A DNA stretch of 64,000 bases from Mycobacterium sp. 852002-51163_SCH5372311 (GCF_001667115.1 NZ_LZIJ01000078.1:110689-174688), one strand, 5' to 3'; positions 41,727 through 50,598 are shown, counted from the first letter of the stretch. Translations and numbers: made by a program. The notes: generated by a model from the sequence alone, not told the origin.

Positions 41727-42074
41727 ATGTTGAGGTTCGACGAGATATGCATAGACGCCGCCGACCCAACCATGCTCGGACAGTGGTGGGCGCGCGTGCT
41801 GGGTTGGCTGCCCGACATCGACGACGAAGGGGAGGTGCGGTTGACGCCGCCGCCCGGTGCGGGCCCGACCTGGATGTTTCTTCGCGTCGCCGACAGACGA
41901 ATCGTCAAGAACCGCATCCACTTCGACTTTCGGCCCGACAACCAGGAAGCCGAGGTCAGCCGGCTGCTGGAGCTGGGCGCACGCCATGTCGACATCGGCC
42001 AGGGCGAACAGAGCTGGGTCGTGCTCGCCGATCCGGAGGGAAACGAATTCTGCGTGCTGGCGCACGTTGTCTGA
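41727..42074 (+). CDS. VOC (glyoxalase/bleomycin-resistance fold) protein
   Basis: A 115-residue single-module VOC protein: MLRFDEICIDAADPTMLGQW, WWARVLGWLPDI, KNRIHFDFRP and WVVLADPEGNEFCVLA. This is the Glyoxalase_6 type common in actinobacteria. ATG 41727 has AAAGGAG 5 bases upstream. His and Glu ligands are present, but no substrate can be assigned. Confidence 0.86.
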   Translation: MLRFDEICIDAADPTMLGQWWARVLGWLPDIDDEGEVRLTPPPGAGPTWMFLRVADRRIVKNRIHFDFRPDNQEAEVSRLLELGARHVDIGQGEQSWVVLADPEGNEFCVLAHVV

Positions 42075-42121
42075 TAGTCATAGAGACAGACAGGCGACGA
42101 TGTCACCAGAAGTGGGTGTTT

Positions 42122-43861
42122 ATGCGGGAACTGAAACGCATGAACACGCATGGTCACATCATCGTCAGCGGTGACGACTCGCTGGCGACGACGATCGTCG
42201 ACGAGCTGAACAACGCGGGCACGCGCATCGTGAAAATCACGGACGCCACCGAGCTGGCCGACGCCGGGATCGCAGAGGCGCTAGCCATCATCTGCGCCGG
42301 GGATGACGACGCGACGAATCTCGAAATCGCGCTGCTGGCAAGGAAAGCCAACCCCGCTGTGCGGATCGTGGCGCGCCTGGCCAACGACGTGCTGCGAGCG
42401 GCGGTGGCCGCCGACAACGGACCAGGAGCGATCCTGGACGTCGCCGAACTGGCCGCGCCCTCCGTCGTCGAGGCCTGTCTGGCGCACAATATGCACCCAT
42501 TTGAGGCGGCCGGCATCAAATTCGTCGTCTCGGGCACCGACGCACCCCGCAACGCGACGCTGCGCGAAATCTTCGGCGACCTGGCACCGGTCGCGGTGAT
42601 CGCGGGCGAGAACTCCGCCGACCCTGGCAAGGTTGTCGCGTGCCCCGGCCGCGATCTGCCGGTCCACGCCGGTGACTGGACCGCGATGATCGGCACCGCC
42701 GACGAGTTGGCAGCGCGCGGTATCAAGTTCCCCCGTCCGACCGAGCGGCGCATGCAGCGTCGGCGATCACGTCGAATGCTCGACGCCGCGCGCACCTTGC
42801 GCAGCGACGTCAACCCGATGTTCGGGGGCGCCGTAGCCGCAGCGCTCATCGTGCTATTCGGCTCAACAATCTTGTTGCGCTTCGCCTATCAGCGCCCGGG
42901 CATGGCGTGGATCGACGCGTTGTACTTCAGCACCGAGACAATCGCGACGGTCGGCTACGGCGACTTCAGCTTCTCCCATCAGCCCACCTGGCTACGACTG
43001 TTCAGCGTCATGTTGATGTTCGCCGGCGTGCTCACCACGGCGGTGCTGGTCGCGTTCATCGCGGACCTGCTGCTGTCGCGCCGGTTCACCCAATCGGCCG
43101 GACGCCACCGCGCGCGCCACCTGCGCAACCATGTCATCGTCGTCGGCCTCGGCTCCTTCGGCATTCGTGTCGTCCGTGACCTCATCACCGCGGGATACGA
43201 CGTGGCGGTTATCGAGCTTGACGAGAACAACCGCTACCTGTCGACGGCGGCCGATCTGGACGTGCCGGTGATCTTCGGGGACGCGACGCTGCGCCAGACG
43301 CTGGAATCGGCTCGCGTCGACACCGCCCGCGCGGTGGCGGTGCTGACGCAGGACGACATGGTGAACATCGAGACCGGGATCGTATTGCGCGAGATGCTCG
43401 GGGTCCGCTTCATGGGGGACGTCAACCGGCCCGATGTACCGGTTGTGCTGCGCGTATACGACCGTGCACTGGGGGCGGCACTGGCGCAGCGGTTCGAGTT
43501 CGTCAACGTGCGGTCGACGGTCGAACTGGCCGCGCCCTGGTTCATCGGCGCCGCGATGGGCCTGCAGGTGCTGGGGACGTTTTCGGTCGGGCAACGCTCG
43601 TTCATGGTCGGCGGGATGCACGTGGCCGGCGGCAGCGAACTCGACGGCCTGCGAATGTTCGAGTTGTCGACTCAGACGCGTGTCATCGCGATCACCCGGC
43701 AAGATGCGCCGGTCGCGCTGCACCCCCGCCGCGACGCCCTGCTGCGCGCCGGCGACACCGCATACCTCGTGGGTCCCTACCGCGAACTGTTGGCCACGCT
43801 GCGCAAGGGCCAACCGCCGCAGCAGTCCTCTTTGGAGGAGCGCCCGCCCGAACCGGGCTGA
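42122..43861 (+). CDS. Potassium channel with two TrkA-N (RCK) domains
   Basis: A 579-residue protein. Residues ~8-130 are a Rossmann-like domain with a degenerate nucleotide loop (HIIVSGDDSLATTIV). A two-helix pore module follows, with selectivity filter TVGYGD at 276-281 flanked by LIVLFGSTILLRFAY and LFSVMLMFAGVLTTAVLVAF. A second TrkA-N domain has an intact loop (HVIVVGLGSFGIRVVRDL), and a C-terminal TrkA-C-like part ends in GDTAYLVGPYREL. Ligand-gated K+ conductance is the likely role. A second in-frame ATG at 42140 is possible. A cytoplasmic Rossmann domain before the pore makes it unlike the usual pore-RCK order. Confidence 0.87.
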   Translation: MRELKRMNTHGHIIVSGDDSLATTIVDELNNAGTRIVKITDATELADAGIAEALAIICAGDDDATNLEIALLARKANPAVRIVARLANDVLRAAVAADNGPGAILDVAELAAPSVVEACLAHNMHPFEAAGIKFVVSGTDAPRNATLREIFGDLAPVAVIAGENSADPGKVVACPGRDLPVHAGDWTAMIGTADELAARGIKFPRPTERRMQRRRSRRMLDAARTLRSDVNPMFGGAVAAALIVLFGSTILLRFAYQRPGMAWIDALYFSTETIATVGYGDFSFSHQPTWLRLFSVMLMFAGVLTTAVLVAFIADLLLSRRFTQSAGRHRARHLRNHVIVVGLGSFGIRVVRDLITAGYDVAVIELDENNRYLSTAADLDVPVIFGDATLRQTLESARVDTARAVAVLTQDDMVNIETGIVLREMLGVRFMGDVNRPDVPVVLRVYDRALGAALAQRFEFVNVRSTVELAAPWFIGAAMGLQVLGTFSVGQRSFMVGGMHVAGGSELDGLRMFELSTQTRVIAITRQDAPVALHPRRDALLRAGDTAYLVGPYRELLATLRKGQPPQQSSLEERPPEPG

Positions 43862-43925
43862 TACGACTCACCGACGGGAGAGCGACAGCCCAGGAGCGTT
43901 GAGCAGCAGAGCGATTCGGCGGTTG

Positions 43926-44597
43926 TCATCTTCCTACGCCGGAATTCGCGGCGCGGACGAACGCCTCACACTTGGCATAATCTTTCCGTCCCTCGGGACC
44001 CTTGAGCCGGCTGTTGGCGTCGACACCGTACGGGCGGACTACTCGGACCGCCGACGACACGTTCGACTCGTCAAGCCCTCCCGCGAGGATTACCGGATGG
44101 CCATCATGGTGGAGTGCTTCGGCGATGCGTCGGCTGATGGTCCAGTCGTGGGTAAGCCCCGTGCCGCCGAGGCGAGCGTCCGTCCGGGTATCGAGTAGCA
44201 CCGCGTCACACACTTCCGAAACTTGTTGCGCGGTTGCGAAGGCTTGCTCGCCCGTGACATGGACCGTGCCGATGACTCGCAATGGGCGGCGACGGTGATG
44301 CCAGACGGCGCGCATGGTGTCGATCGAGACTTCACCATGCACTTGCACGACATCCACACCGACTTGGTCCGCCAGCTCAAGAATTGCTTCAGCGCTGACT
44401 ACGTGGGTTACCAGCACGGTGGAGACGAAAGGTGCTGCAGCCGAGGCGATCTGTTGGGCCCGCTGGACCGAGAGTTCATCTTCACTGATATGGGTGGTTC
44501 CGACGATCAGGCCGATAGCGTCGGCGCCGGCAGCAACGGCGGCATCGAGGTCGCCGGCCGTGCCGATTCCGCAGATCTTCGTACGAACCCGTACCAC
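43926..44597 (-). CDS. Phosphoribosylanthranilate isomerase-like protein
   Basis: A 223-residue TIM barrel of the TrpF family. RTKICGIGTAGDLDAAVAAG, DVVQVHGEVS, DAVLLDT, GGTGLTHDW and ILAGGLDESNV match the catalytic Cys, Asp and phosphate-binding loops. Actinobacteria normally lack trpF because bifunctional PriA does this step, so the gene is unexpected. No other trp gene is nearby. The GTG 44597 start has no good ribosome site, so the exact N-terminus is uncertain. It may act on another phosphoribosyl substrate. Confidence 0.82.
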   Translation of the reverse strand: MVRVRTKICGIGTAGDLDAAVAAGADAIGLIVGTTHISEDELSVQRAQQIASAAAPFVSTVLVTHVVSAEAILELADQVGVDVVQVHGEVSIDTMRAVWHHRRRPLRVIGTVHVTGEQAFATAQQVSEVCDAVLLDTRTDARLGGTGLTHDWTISRRIAEALHHDGHPVILAGGLDESNVSSAVRVVRPYGVDANSRLKGPEGRKDYAKCEAFVRAANSGVGR

Positions 44598-44668
44598 GCC
44601 GCCAGCGTGCCAGCAGGACAAAGCGGTGTCCAGGAAGGTGACACGCCCATCCGCTAAGCCGCTGCACG

Positions 44669-45562
44669 CTAGGCGAATTCGGCCGCCACATCGGCGGCGC
44701 GGCGCAGCTGCCCGATCTCTGAGCTGGTCGGGATAAGTTGAACTTCGTCGGTGCCGATCGCAGCGAATTTTCGCAGCACCGCGGCCAGCTCTTCTTCGCT
44801 GCCGGCCCATCCGGTCATCGGCGCCATCGCGTCGACGTACTCGGCCGGTATCCAGTTCATGTAGCGGCGCAGATGACGGTGCATCTGGGCGCGAGCCTGC
44901 TCGGGTGACCCGAATGCGAACCAGAACGACGTCGCCAGGTGAGGTTTGGGCTTGCCGACCGCGGCCCACGCCTCCCGCGCCACGTCGAACAGCTCGTTCT
45001 GCTTGGCGGCATCTAGGTCCAGGGTGGTGCCCGCCAACCCATCGGCCCAGGCAGCCGCGCTGCGGATGGTCTTGGGCCCGATGCTGCCGACGAACAGCGG
45101 CGGACCCCCGCCCTGGATCGGGCGCGGCCCGACCGGCACCACCGAGTCGGTGATCTTCTCGCCGGCCCACACCCGCTTCATCACCGCTACCCGTTCGGCC
45201 ATCCCACGCATCGTCTGCGTCGCCGGGTCGGCACCGACGGCGCGGTAGTCCTCGTGCCTGCCGCCGACGCCGACGCCCACCGTCAAGCGCCCGCCACAGA
45301 GCACGTCGCCTGTCGCCAGCGCTTTCGCCAGCATCACCGGATGGTGCAACTGAGGCACGATGACCGTCGTCAGCAGCCGTACTCGATCGGTCCAGGCGGC
45401 CAGCGCACCAAGCAACGTCAGGTTGTCGGGGTTGTCGAACGCGATGCGCTCGCCCCAGCAGAGCGACGAGAACGGGCCCTCGTCGATGGCGCGCGCCCAG
45501 CTCTTCAACAAGGCCCCATCCAAGTCCGGCTCCATCACCGGCATGGTCATTGCTATCCGCAC
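44669..45562 (-). CDS. F420-dependent LLM-class oxidoreductase
   Basis: A 297-residue TIM-barrel flavin/F420 oxidoreductase of the luciferase-like family: LLTTVIVPQLHHPVMLAKAL, GGRLTVGVGVGGRHEDYRAV, and PIQGGGPPLFVGSIGPKTIR. Mycobacterial members usually use F420. It lies just upstream of the TrpF-like gene on the same strand (71 bp) and is divergent from a VOC gene (26 bp between starts), so a shared promoter region is squeezed into that gap. The substrate is unknown. Confidence 0.9.
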   Translation of the reverse strand: MRIAMTMPVMEPDLDGALLKSWARAIDEGPFSSLCWGERIAFDNPDNLTLLGALAAWTDRVRLLTTVIVPQLHHPVMLAKALATGDVLCGGRLTVGVGVGGRHEDYRAVGADPATQTMRGMAERVAVMKRVWAGEKITDSVVPVGPRPIQGGGPPLFVGSIGPKTIRSAAAWADGLAGTTLDLDAAKQNELFDVAREAWAAVGKPKPHLATSFWFAFGSPEQARAQMHRHLRRYMNWIPAEYVDAMAPMTGWAGSEEELAAVLRKFAAIGTDEVQLIPTSSEIGQLRRAADVAAEFA

Positions 45563-45588
45563 GTATGGGATTCTGGCAGCATGGGTCG

Positions 45589-46002
45589 ATGGGCTTAGGC
45601 ACCACTTCCATCGCGCACGTCCGCCTGACCGTCACCGATATCGAGCGGTCCAGGCAGTTCTACGAAAGCGTATTCGGTTGGCCGGTGCTGATCGAGCTGC
45701 CCGAGAACGCCGACGAGGCAACGCGGCGCCAGTTGGACTTTCTGTTCGGCGGTGTCATCTACGACCTTGGTGGCACACTGCTGGGGCTGCGGCCGGTGGC
45801 CACCGACCGCTTCGACGAGGATCGCACCGGACTGGACCACATTGCGTTCCGCATGGCGAGTAGAGCCGAATTGGATTCGGCCGCTGCGCATCTCGACGAA
45901 CTCGGTATTGGGCATGAGCCGGTGAAAGACATCGGGCCGTCCTACATTCTGGAGTTTCGCGACCCCGACAACATCGCCCTGGAGCTGACCGCACCGAAGT
46001 GA
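45589..46002 (+). CDS. VOC family protein
   Basis: A 137-residue VOC protein: IAHVRLTVTDIERSRQFYES, VFGWPVLIEL, TGLDHIAFRMASRAEL and ILEFRDPDNIALELTAP. The His and Glu positions that bind metal in glyoxalase-like enzymes are present. ATG 45589 (MGLGTTSIAH) is chosen because earlier in-frame starts add residues that do not belong to the fold. It is followed by a hairpin and direct repeats. Confidence 0.88.
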   Translation: MGLGTTSIAHVRLTVTDIERSRQFYESVFGWPVLIELPENADEATRRQLDFLFGGVIYDLGGTLLGLRPVATDRFDEDRTGLDHIAFRMASRAELDSAAAHLDELGIGHEPVKDIGPSYILEFRDPDNIALELTAPK

Positions 46003-46007
46003 ACCCG

Positions 46008-46096
46008 CCGCGAGCGTGCGCAAAATGACAGCCCGGACGGCGTGTCGTCGCACAAACGCGCACACTCGCGGTCAATAGGCACTCGCGGTCAATAGG
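46008..46096. repeat. Hairpin with 14-bp arms plus a 17-bp direct repeat
   Basis: ccgcgagcgtgcgc (46008-46021) pairs with gcgcacactcgcgg (46058-46071) with one mismatch. The right edge continues into two direct copies of actcgcggtcaatagg (46064-46079 and 46081-46096), the second ending at the ribosome site of the next VOC gene. The hairpin may terminate the upstream gene. The cgcgagtgtgcgc palindrome is a recurrent mycobacterial intergenic type. Confidence 0.75.
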
Positions 46097-46107
46097 AAGG
46101 AGAAGTT

Positions 46108-46497
46108 ATGCCTATCAGCTTCAACCACACCATCGTCCGGTCACACGACAAGCGCGAATCCGCGGAGTTTCTCGCTGAACTGTTCGGCCTGCCCGGCCCG
46201 GAGCCGTTCGGCCCGTTCATGGTTGTCGCGCTCGAGCATGGCGCCAGCCTGGACTTCGCGGACGTCCCCGAGGGTGAACAGATCCCCCGTCAGCACTACG
46301 CGTTCCTCGTTTCCGAGGAAGACTTCGACGCCATCTACGGCAAGATCCAATCGCGTGGGCTGGAGCACTGGGCGGACCCGGGCGCCAACCGGCCCGGCGA
46401 GATCAACCACCGAGACGGCGGGCGCGGGGTGTACTTCATGGACCCTTCGGGACACGCAATGGAGATTCTCACCCGTCCCTACGGCTCCGGCGGCTGA
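46108..46497 (+). CDS. VOC family protein
   Basis: A 129-residue VOC protein: [59 protein letters not shown] and [20 protein letters not shown]. It has a strong ribosome site (GGAAGGAG) before ATG 46108. Its stop region overlaps the 3' end of the convergent Rrf2-family gene by 19 bp. The function is unknown; relatives include fosfomycin-resistance-like and dioxygenase-like proteins. Confidence 0.88.
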   Translation: MPISFNHTIVRSHDKRESAEFLAELFGLPGPEPFGPFMVVALEHGASLDFADVPEGEQIPRQHYAFLVSEEDFDAIYGKIQSRGLEHWADPGANRPGEINHRDGGRGVYFMDPSGHAMEILTRPYGSGG

Positions 46498-46982
46498 GGA
46501 CCCGTTACCCGCGGAGCACCGTGCCGCTCGCTCTCCTGATCGCGGTAGTCGTCGGCAAGCTTCGCAACGTGCCTGGGCAAGGCACCAGACGCGACGTCGG
46601 CCAGCGTCGTTTCTTCCAGCACCGATCGCATGCTGGCGCGCAACGCCCGCCACACGTCGGTAAGTGCGGTCGTCGGACCCGAGTACGGCAGGTCACCCAG
46701 CCCGATGTCGCGGACGCTTGCCAACGGCCCGTCGATGCACCGCAGCACATCGGCAATGCTGATCTCGTTTCCCGGACGAGCGAGCTCGTAACCGCCATCG
46801 CGACCGCGGTGGCTTCGTACCAGACGGTCGGTGCGCAAGTTGGTCAGAATGTCGACGAGGAACTGTGGCGGTATGCCTTGGGCCTGAGCCAAGTCCTCGG
46901 TCTTGACCAGGGTGCCGCTGGTGGCCACGGCCAGTTGGACCATCGCCCGGACCGCGTATTCCGCCTTGGCCGACATCCGCAT
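46479..46982 (-). CDS. Rrf2-family transcriptional regulator (Rv1287-like)
   Basis: A 167-residue winged-helix regulator. [55 protein letters not shown] and [14 protein letters not shown] are characteristic. Only one cysteine (Cys82) is present, so the three-Cys Fe-S cluster of IscR/NsrR types is absent. This is more like CymR, the cysteine-metabolism Rrf2 repressor of Bacillus. It lies 17 bp downstream of the cys genes on the same strand, consistent with control of sulfur assimilation. A second ATG two codons in is possible. Confidence 0.9.
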   Translation of the reverse strand: MRMSAKAEYAVRAMVQLAVATSGTLVKTEDLAQAQGIPPQFLVDILTNLRTDRLVRSHRGRDGGYELARPGNEISIADVLRCIDGPLASVRDIGLGDLPYSGPTTALTDVWRALRASMRSVLEETTLADVASGALPRHVAKLADDYRDQESERHGAPRVTGPQPPEP

Positions 46983-46999
46983 TTGGAGAATTCTGCCAG

Positions 47000-47728
47000 T
47001 CAGCCGGTGACGCTGAGCACCGCCTCGGCGAACTCCGGGCGGCACACCACCAGATCGGGCAGCAGTGGATCGGGCCGGTTGTACTGCAGGGCAGAACCGT
47101 CGAGGCGCGAGGTGTGCAGGCCCGCCGCGCGCGCGACCGCGACCGGCGCCGCGGAATCCCATTCGTACTGACCGCCGGCATGGACGTACACATCGGCCAG
47201 CCCCTGGATGACCGCAGCGACCTTGGCCCCCGCCGACCCCATCTCTACCAGGCTGCCGCCGAGACGCTCACGCACCTGCAGCGCGATAGCCGGCGGACGA
47301 GTACGCGATACCACTATCCGGGGCGAGCCCGGACCGGTGGACGGCGGGATGACGTGGGGTGTGGCCAACGTGATGCCCTGCGCCGGAAGGCCCACCGCGC
47401 CGGCGACGAGTTCCCCGGATTCCCATAGCGCGACGTGTACGGCCCAATCCTGGCGGCCGGGCTCGGAGAATTCGCGAGTCCCGTCCAGCGGGTCGACGAT
47501 CCAGACGCGCTCGGAGCGCAGGCGCACGGGGTCATCGGCGCCTTCTTCGGACAGCACCGCGTCACCCGGCCGCGACTGGGCCAGGGCCTGCATCAGAAAG
47601 TCGTGTGATCGCTTGTCCCCCGCGGCTTTTCGCTCAGATTGAGTCGCATCGGCCAGCTCGTCGCGCACACCGAGGAGCAGCTCGCCCGCCTGGCTGGCCA
47701 GCTGGTGGGCGAGCTCGTGGTCACTCAC
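47000..47728 (-). CDS. cysQ: 3'(2'),5'-bisphosphate nucleotidase (CysQ type)
   Basis: A 242-residue Li+-sensitive phosphatase of the inositol monophosphatase superfamily. [29 protein letters not shown] and [16 protein letters not shown] supply the metal-binding Glu and Asp. CysQ removes 3'-phosphoadenosine 5'-phosphate, the by-product of sulfate activation. GTG 47728 overlaps the cysNC stop by 4 bp, which puts it in the sulfate activation operon. In M. tuberculosis the characterised CysQ (Rv2131c) is elsewhere, so this may be a second copy or the only one in this species. Confidence 0.9.
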   Translation of the reverse strand: MSDHELAHQLASQAGELLLGVRDELADATQSERKAAGDKRSHDFLMQALAQSRPGDAVLSEEGADDPVRLRSERVWIVDPLDGTREFSEPGRQDWAVHVALWESGELVAGAVGLPAQGITLATPHVIPPSTGPGSPRIVVSRTRPPAIALQVRERLGGSLVEMGSAGAKVAAVIQGLADVYVHAGGQYEWDSAAPVAVARAAGLHTSRLDGSALQYNRPDPLLPDLVVCRPEFAEAVLSVTG

Positions 47729-49578
47729 GACCGCGATTCAATCAGATCGATGACTTGCTGCGCCAACTCGTCGAGCGTGCGGTCCGGGGTAAGCCTCAGA
47801 TCGGGCTTCTTCGGCCGCTGATACGGGCTGTCGATCCCGGTGAAGTGCGTGATCTCACCCGCGCGGGCTTTTGCATACAGCCCCTTGGGATCCCGCCGCT
47901 CGCAATCTTCCAGCGGGGTGTCACAGAACACCTCGAGGAAGTCGAATCCGGCGTCGGCGTGCACCTTTCGGGCCATCGCGCGGTGCTCGGCCAGCGGGCT
48001 GATCGCCGGAACCAACACGACTTGGCCGGAGTCGGCGAGCAGCGTCGCCACATGCGCCAGCCGCCGCAGGTTCTCCGCCCGGTCGGCCATGCTGAAGCCC
48101 AGGTCCGCGTTCAAGCCGTGGCGCAGGTTGTCACCGTCGAGAACATAAGCTGGAACGCCTTTTTCAAGCAGCTTCTGTTCGACCAGCATGGCCACCGACG
48201 ACTTGCCGGAACCCGACAAACCGGTGAACCACACTGTCCTGCCGTGGCCCGCCCGATCTTCGGCAGCAGCCAGTGACTTGTGCCGCACCGTGTTCGGGCT
48301 TGCCGTTTGCGCTGACACGTCGCGCAACACCATGCCCGCCGCAACGGTCCCGTTGGTGTCGGGATCGATCAGGATGAATGATCCGGTGCTCGCGTTGCGG
48401 GTGTATTCGTCGAGCAGCAAAGGTACCTGTGTGCGCAATGAGATCCGGCCGAGTTCGTTGAGCTGCAACGCCTTTGCCGTCTTGTCACGGTGCAGTGTGT
48501 TGACATCGAGCCGATAGTCGAGCTCGGTGACCCGGGCTCGGGTGGTCCGGGTGGTGTGCTTGATGATGTAGTCGCGGCCGGGCTCGAGCACCGCGGAATC
48601 GGACATCCAGCACACCGTGGCGTCGAACTGCTGCGCAATCCTCGGCTGGTTGTTGGTGCGCGCGATCATGTCCCCGCGCGAGATGTCGATGTCGTCTGCG
48701 AGAGTCAGCGATACGGCCATCGGCGGAAACGCTTCGTCGACAGGCCCAGTGGGCCCGTCGATCGCGGTGATCCGGGTGGTCTTGCCGATCGGCAGCACGA
48801 TCACCTCGTCTCCCGGCCGCATCACCCCACTGGCCACGGTGCCCGCGTAGCTGCGGTGGTCTTGATGCTCCAGGGTGTGTGGCCGGATGACGTACTGAAC
48901 CGGGAACCGCACGTCGACCAGGTTTCGGTCACCGGCGATGTAAACCTCTTCGAGATGCGACAGCAGGGAGGGCCCCTCGTACCACGGCGTCTGGTCCGAC
49001 TTGGTCACAACGTTGTCGCCGTGCAGCGCCGAGATCGGGATGGTGGCGACGTCCTGCACATCCAGACGTGCGGCGAAGGCATGGAACTCGTCGCGGATGG
49101 CCTCGAATTTCTCTTTGTCCCAACCGATCAGGTCCATCTTGTTGACCGCTAGCACCACATGCTGGATGCCCAGCAGCGAGGCCAGGAACGCGTGCCGGCG
49201 GGACTGCTCCAGCAGGCCGTGCCGGGCGTCGACCAGCACGATCACCAGTTGAGCGGTGGATGCACCGGTCACCATGTTGCGGGTGTACTGGATGTGTCCC
49301 GGAGTGTCGGCGATGATGAATTTCCGCTTGGGAGTGGCGAAATAGCGGTAAGCGACGTCGATGGTGATGCCTTGTTCACGCTCGGCCCGCAGCCCGTCGG
49401 TCACCAGGGCCAGGTCGGTGTATTCGTGACCACGCTCTTTCGACGTGCGTTCCACCGACGCCCACTGGTCTTCCATCACGGCCTTGGAGTCGTACAGCAA
49501 GCGCCCGATCAGCGTGGACTTGCCGTCGTCGACGGACCCGGCGGTGGCCAGCCTCAAAAGGGTGGCGGGTGCGGCCAT
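47725..49578 (-). CDS. cysN: Bifunctional sulfate adenylyltransferase subunit 1 / APS kinase
   Basis: A 617-residue fusion. Residues ~1-430 are the GTPase subunit of ATP sulfurylase (P-loop GSVDDGKS at 14-21, DTPGHIQYTRNMVTGAS, NKMD). Residues ~440-617 are APS kinase with P-loop GLSGSGKSS around Lys459 and DGDNLRHGLNADLGFS. With CysD it makes APS and then PAPS from sulfate. The start ATG 49578 overlaps the cysD stop by one base (TGATG). Confidence 0.97.
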   Translation of the reverse strand: MAAPATLLRLATAGSVDDGKSTLIGRLLYDSKAVMEDQWASVERTSKERGHEYTDLALVTDGLRAEREQGITIDVAYRYFATPKRKFIIADTPGHIQYTRNMVTGASTAQLVIVLVDARHGLLEQSRRHAFLASLLGIQHVVLAVNKMDLIGWDKEKFEAIRDEFHAFAARLDVQDVATIPISALHGDNVVTKSDQTPWYEGPSLLSHLEEVYIAGDRNLVDVRFPVQYVIRPHTLEHQDHRSYAGTVASGVMRPGDEVIVLPIGKTTRITAIDGPTGPVDEAFPPMAVSLTLADDIDISRGDMIARTNNQPRIAQQFDATVCWMSDSAVLEPGRDYIIKHTTRTTRARVTELDYRLDVNTLHRDKTAKALQLNELGRISLRTQVPLLLDEYTRNASTGSFILIDPDTNGTVAAGMVLRDVSAQTASPNTVRHKSLAAAEDRAGHGRTVWFTGLSGSGKSSVAMLVEQKLLEKGVPAYVLDGDNLRHGLNADLGFSMADRAENLRRLAHVATLLADSGQVVLVPAISPLAEHRAMARKVHADAGFDFLEVFCDTPLEDCERRDPKGLYAKARAGEITHFTGIDSPYQRPKKPDLRLTPDRTLDELAQQVIDLIESRS

Positions 49579-50561
49579 CAGAAGTACCCCTGCCGTTTGC
49601 GGTCTTCCATCCCGGCTTCCGAGATGCGGTCGTCGGCCCGGGTCGCCCCGCGTTCGGTCAGCCTGGCCACCGCGGTCTCGGCGATGACCTCGGACACGGT
49701 GGCGGCCTTCGATTCCACGCAGCCGGTACAGGTGACATCGCCGACCGTGCGGAATCGCACGGTGGCCTCGAACACCCGCTCGTCGGGACGAGGCTGCATG
49801 TGTCGGTGTACCGCCAGCAACATGCCGTCACGTTGAAAAACCTTGCGCCGGTGCGCGAAATAGATGGAGGGCAGCTTGACCTTCTCGGCGCCGATATATG
49901 ACCAGATGTCGAACTCAGTCCAGTTGGACAGCGGGAAGACCCGGATGTGCTCTCCCTTGTGGTGCCGACCGTTGTAGAGGTTCCACAGCTCCGGCCGTTG
50001 CGACTTGGGGTCCCACTGACCGAATTCGTCGCGGAAACTGAACACCCGCTCCTTTGCGCGCGCCTTTTCCTCGTCGCGTCGCGCGCCGCCGAATGCCGCG
50101 TCGAACTTGTTCTCCCGGATCGCGCGTAGCAGCGTCACCGTCTGAATCGGATTGCGCGACGGGATGGTTTCGACGACCCGGCCGGCGTCGATGTCGTCCT
50201 GCACGGAGGCGACCACCAGGCGCACCCCATGTTCGGCCACCAGCTCGTCGCGAGTGGCGATGACCTCGTCGAAGTTGTGGCCCGTGTCGACATGCATCAC
50301 CGGAAACGGCAGCCGGCCGGGGCGAAAAGCCTTGAGCGCCAAGTGCAGCATGACGATGGAGTCCTTGCCACCGGAGAACAGCAGCACCGGCCGCTCGAAT
50401 TCGGCCGCGACCTCCCGAATGATGTGGATGGCCTCTGCCTCCAGCGAGCGCAGGTGCGTCAGCTCATATTGCCCGGCCGCGGGGGCGGCCTTTACGTCGA
50501 CAGTCATCGGGTTGCCCGCATTCCTGATAAATCTGGTAGAACTGACCATGTTTACGGTCAT
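49578..50561 (-). CDS. cysD: Sulfate adenylyltransferase subunit 2
   Basis: The catalytic PP-loop subunit of ATP sulfurylase: LLFSGGKDSIVMLHLALKAF, VMHVDTGHNFDEVIATRDEL, FGGARRDEEKARAKERVFSF. From ATG 50561 it has 327 residues. ATG 50507 (MTVDVKAAPAAG) would give 309. I prefer the upstream ATG because a TTGACA/TATATA promoter places the transcript start at that codon, implying a leaderless mRNA. There is no clear ribosome site before either start. It is the first gene of the cysD-cysNC-cysQ operon. Confidence 0.94.
   Translation of the reverse strand: MTVNMVSSTRFIRNAGNPMTVDVKAAPAAGQYELTHLRSLEAEAIHIIREVAAEFERPVLLFSGGKDSIVMLHLALKAFRPGRLPFPVMHVDTGHNFDEVIATRDELVAEHGVRLVVASVQDDIDAGRVVETIPSRNPIQTVTLLRAIRENKFDAAFGGARRDEEKARAKERVFSFRDEFGQWDPKSQRPELWNLYNGRHHKGEHIRVFPLSNWTEFDIWSYIGAEKVKLPSIYFAHRRKVFQRDGMLLAVHRHMQPRPDERVFEATVRFRTVGDVTCTGCVESKAATVSEVIAETAVARLTERGATRADDRISEAGMEDRKRQGYF
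50543..50560. promoter_or_regulatory. Inverted repeat at the cysD transcript start
   Basis: TGACC-N8-GGTCA (tgaccatgtttacggtca) covers the first 18 bases after the predicted transcription start of cysD. An operator at this spot would block initiation. The Rrf2 regulator encoded at the other end of the operon is a candidate, but nothing in the sequence proves the pairing. Confidence 0.4.
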
Positions 50562-50566
50562 TGTCG

Positions 50567-50598
50567 TATATACAAGCAGGCGGTGCCGCCGCTGTCAA
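50567..50598 (-). promoter_or_regulatory. cysD: cysD promoter
   Basis: On the minus strand TTGACA (50598-50593) is followed by a -10 candidate TATATA (50572-50567), or TGTATA at 18-bp spacing (50574-50569). The A of ATG 50561 is 6 bases after TATATA, the distance expected for a transcript that starts on the start codon. The -35 is a perfect sigma-A consensus, rare in this genome. Confidence 0.6.

Noticed and set aside
41678..42121. N-terminal extension of the K+ channel frame
   Set aside because: The extension overlaps the VOC gene in a different frame and is Arg-rich without domain character; the Rossmann strand begins just after ATG 42122/42140.
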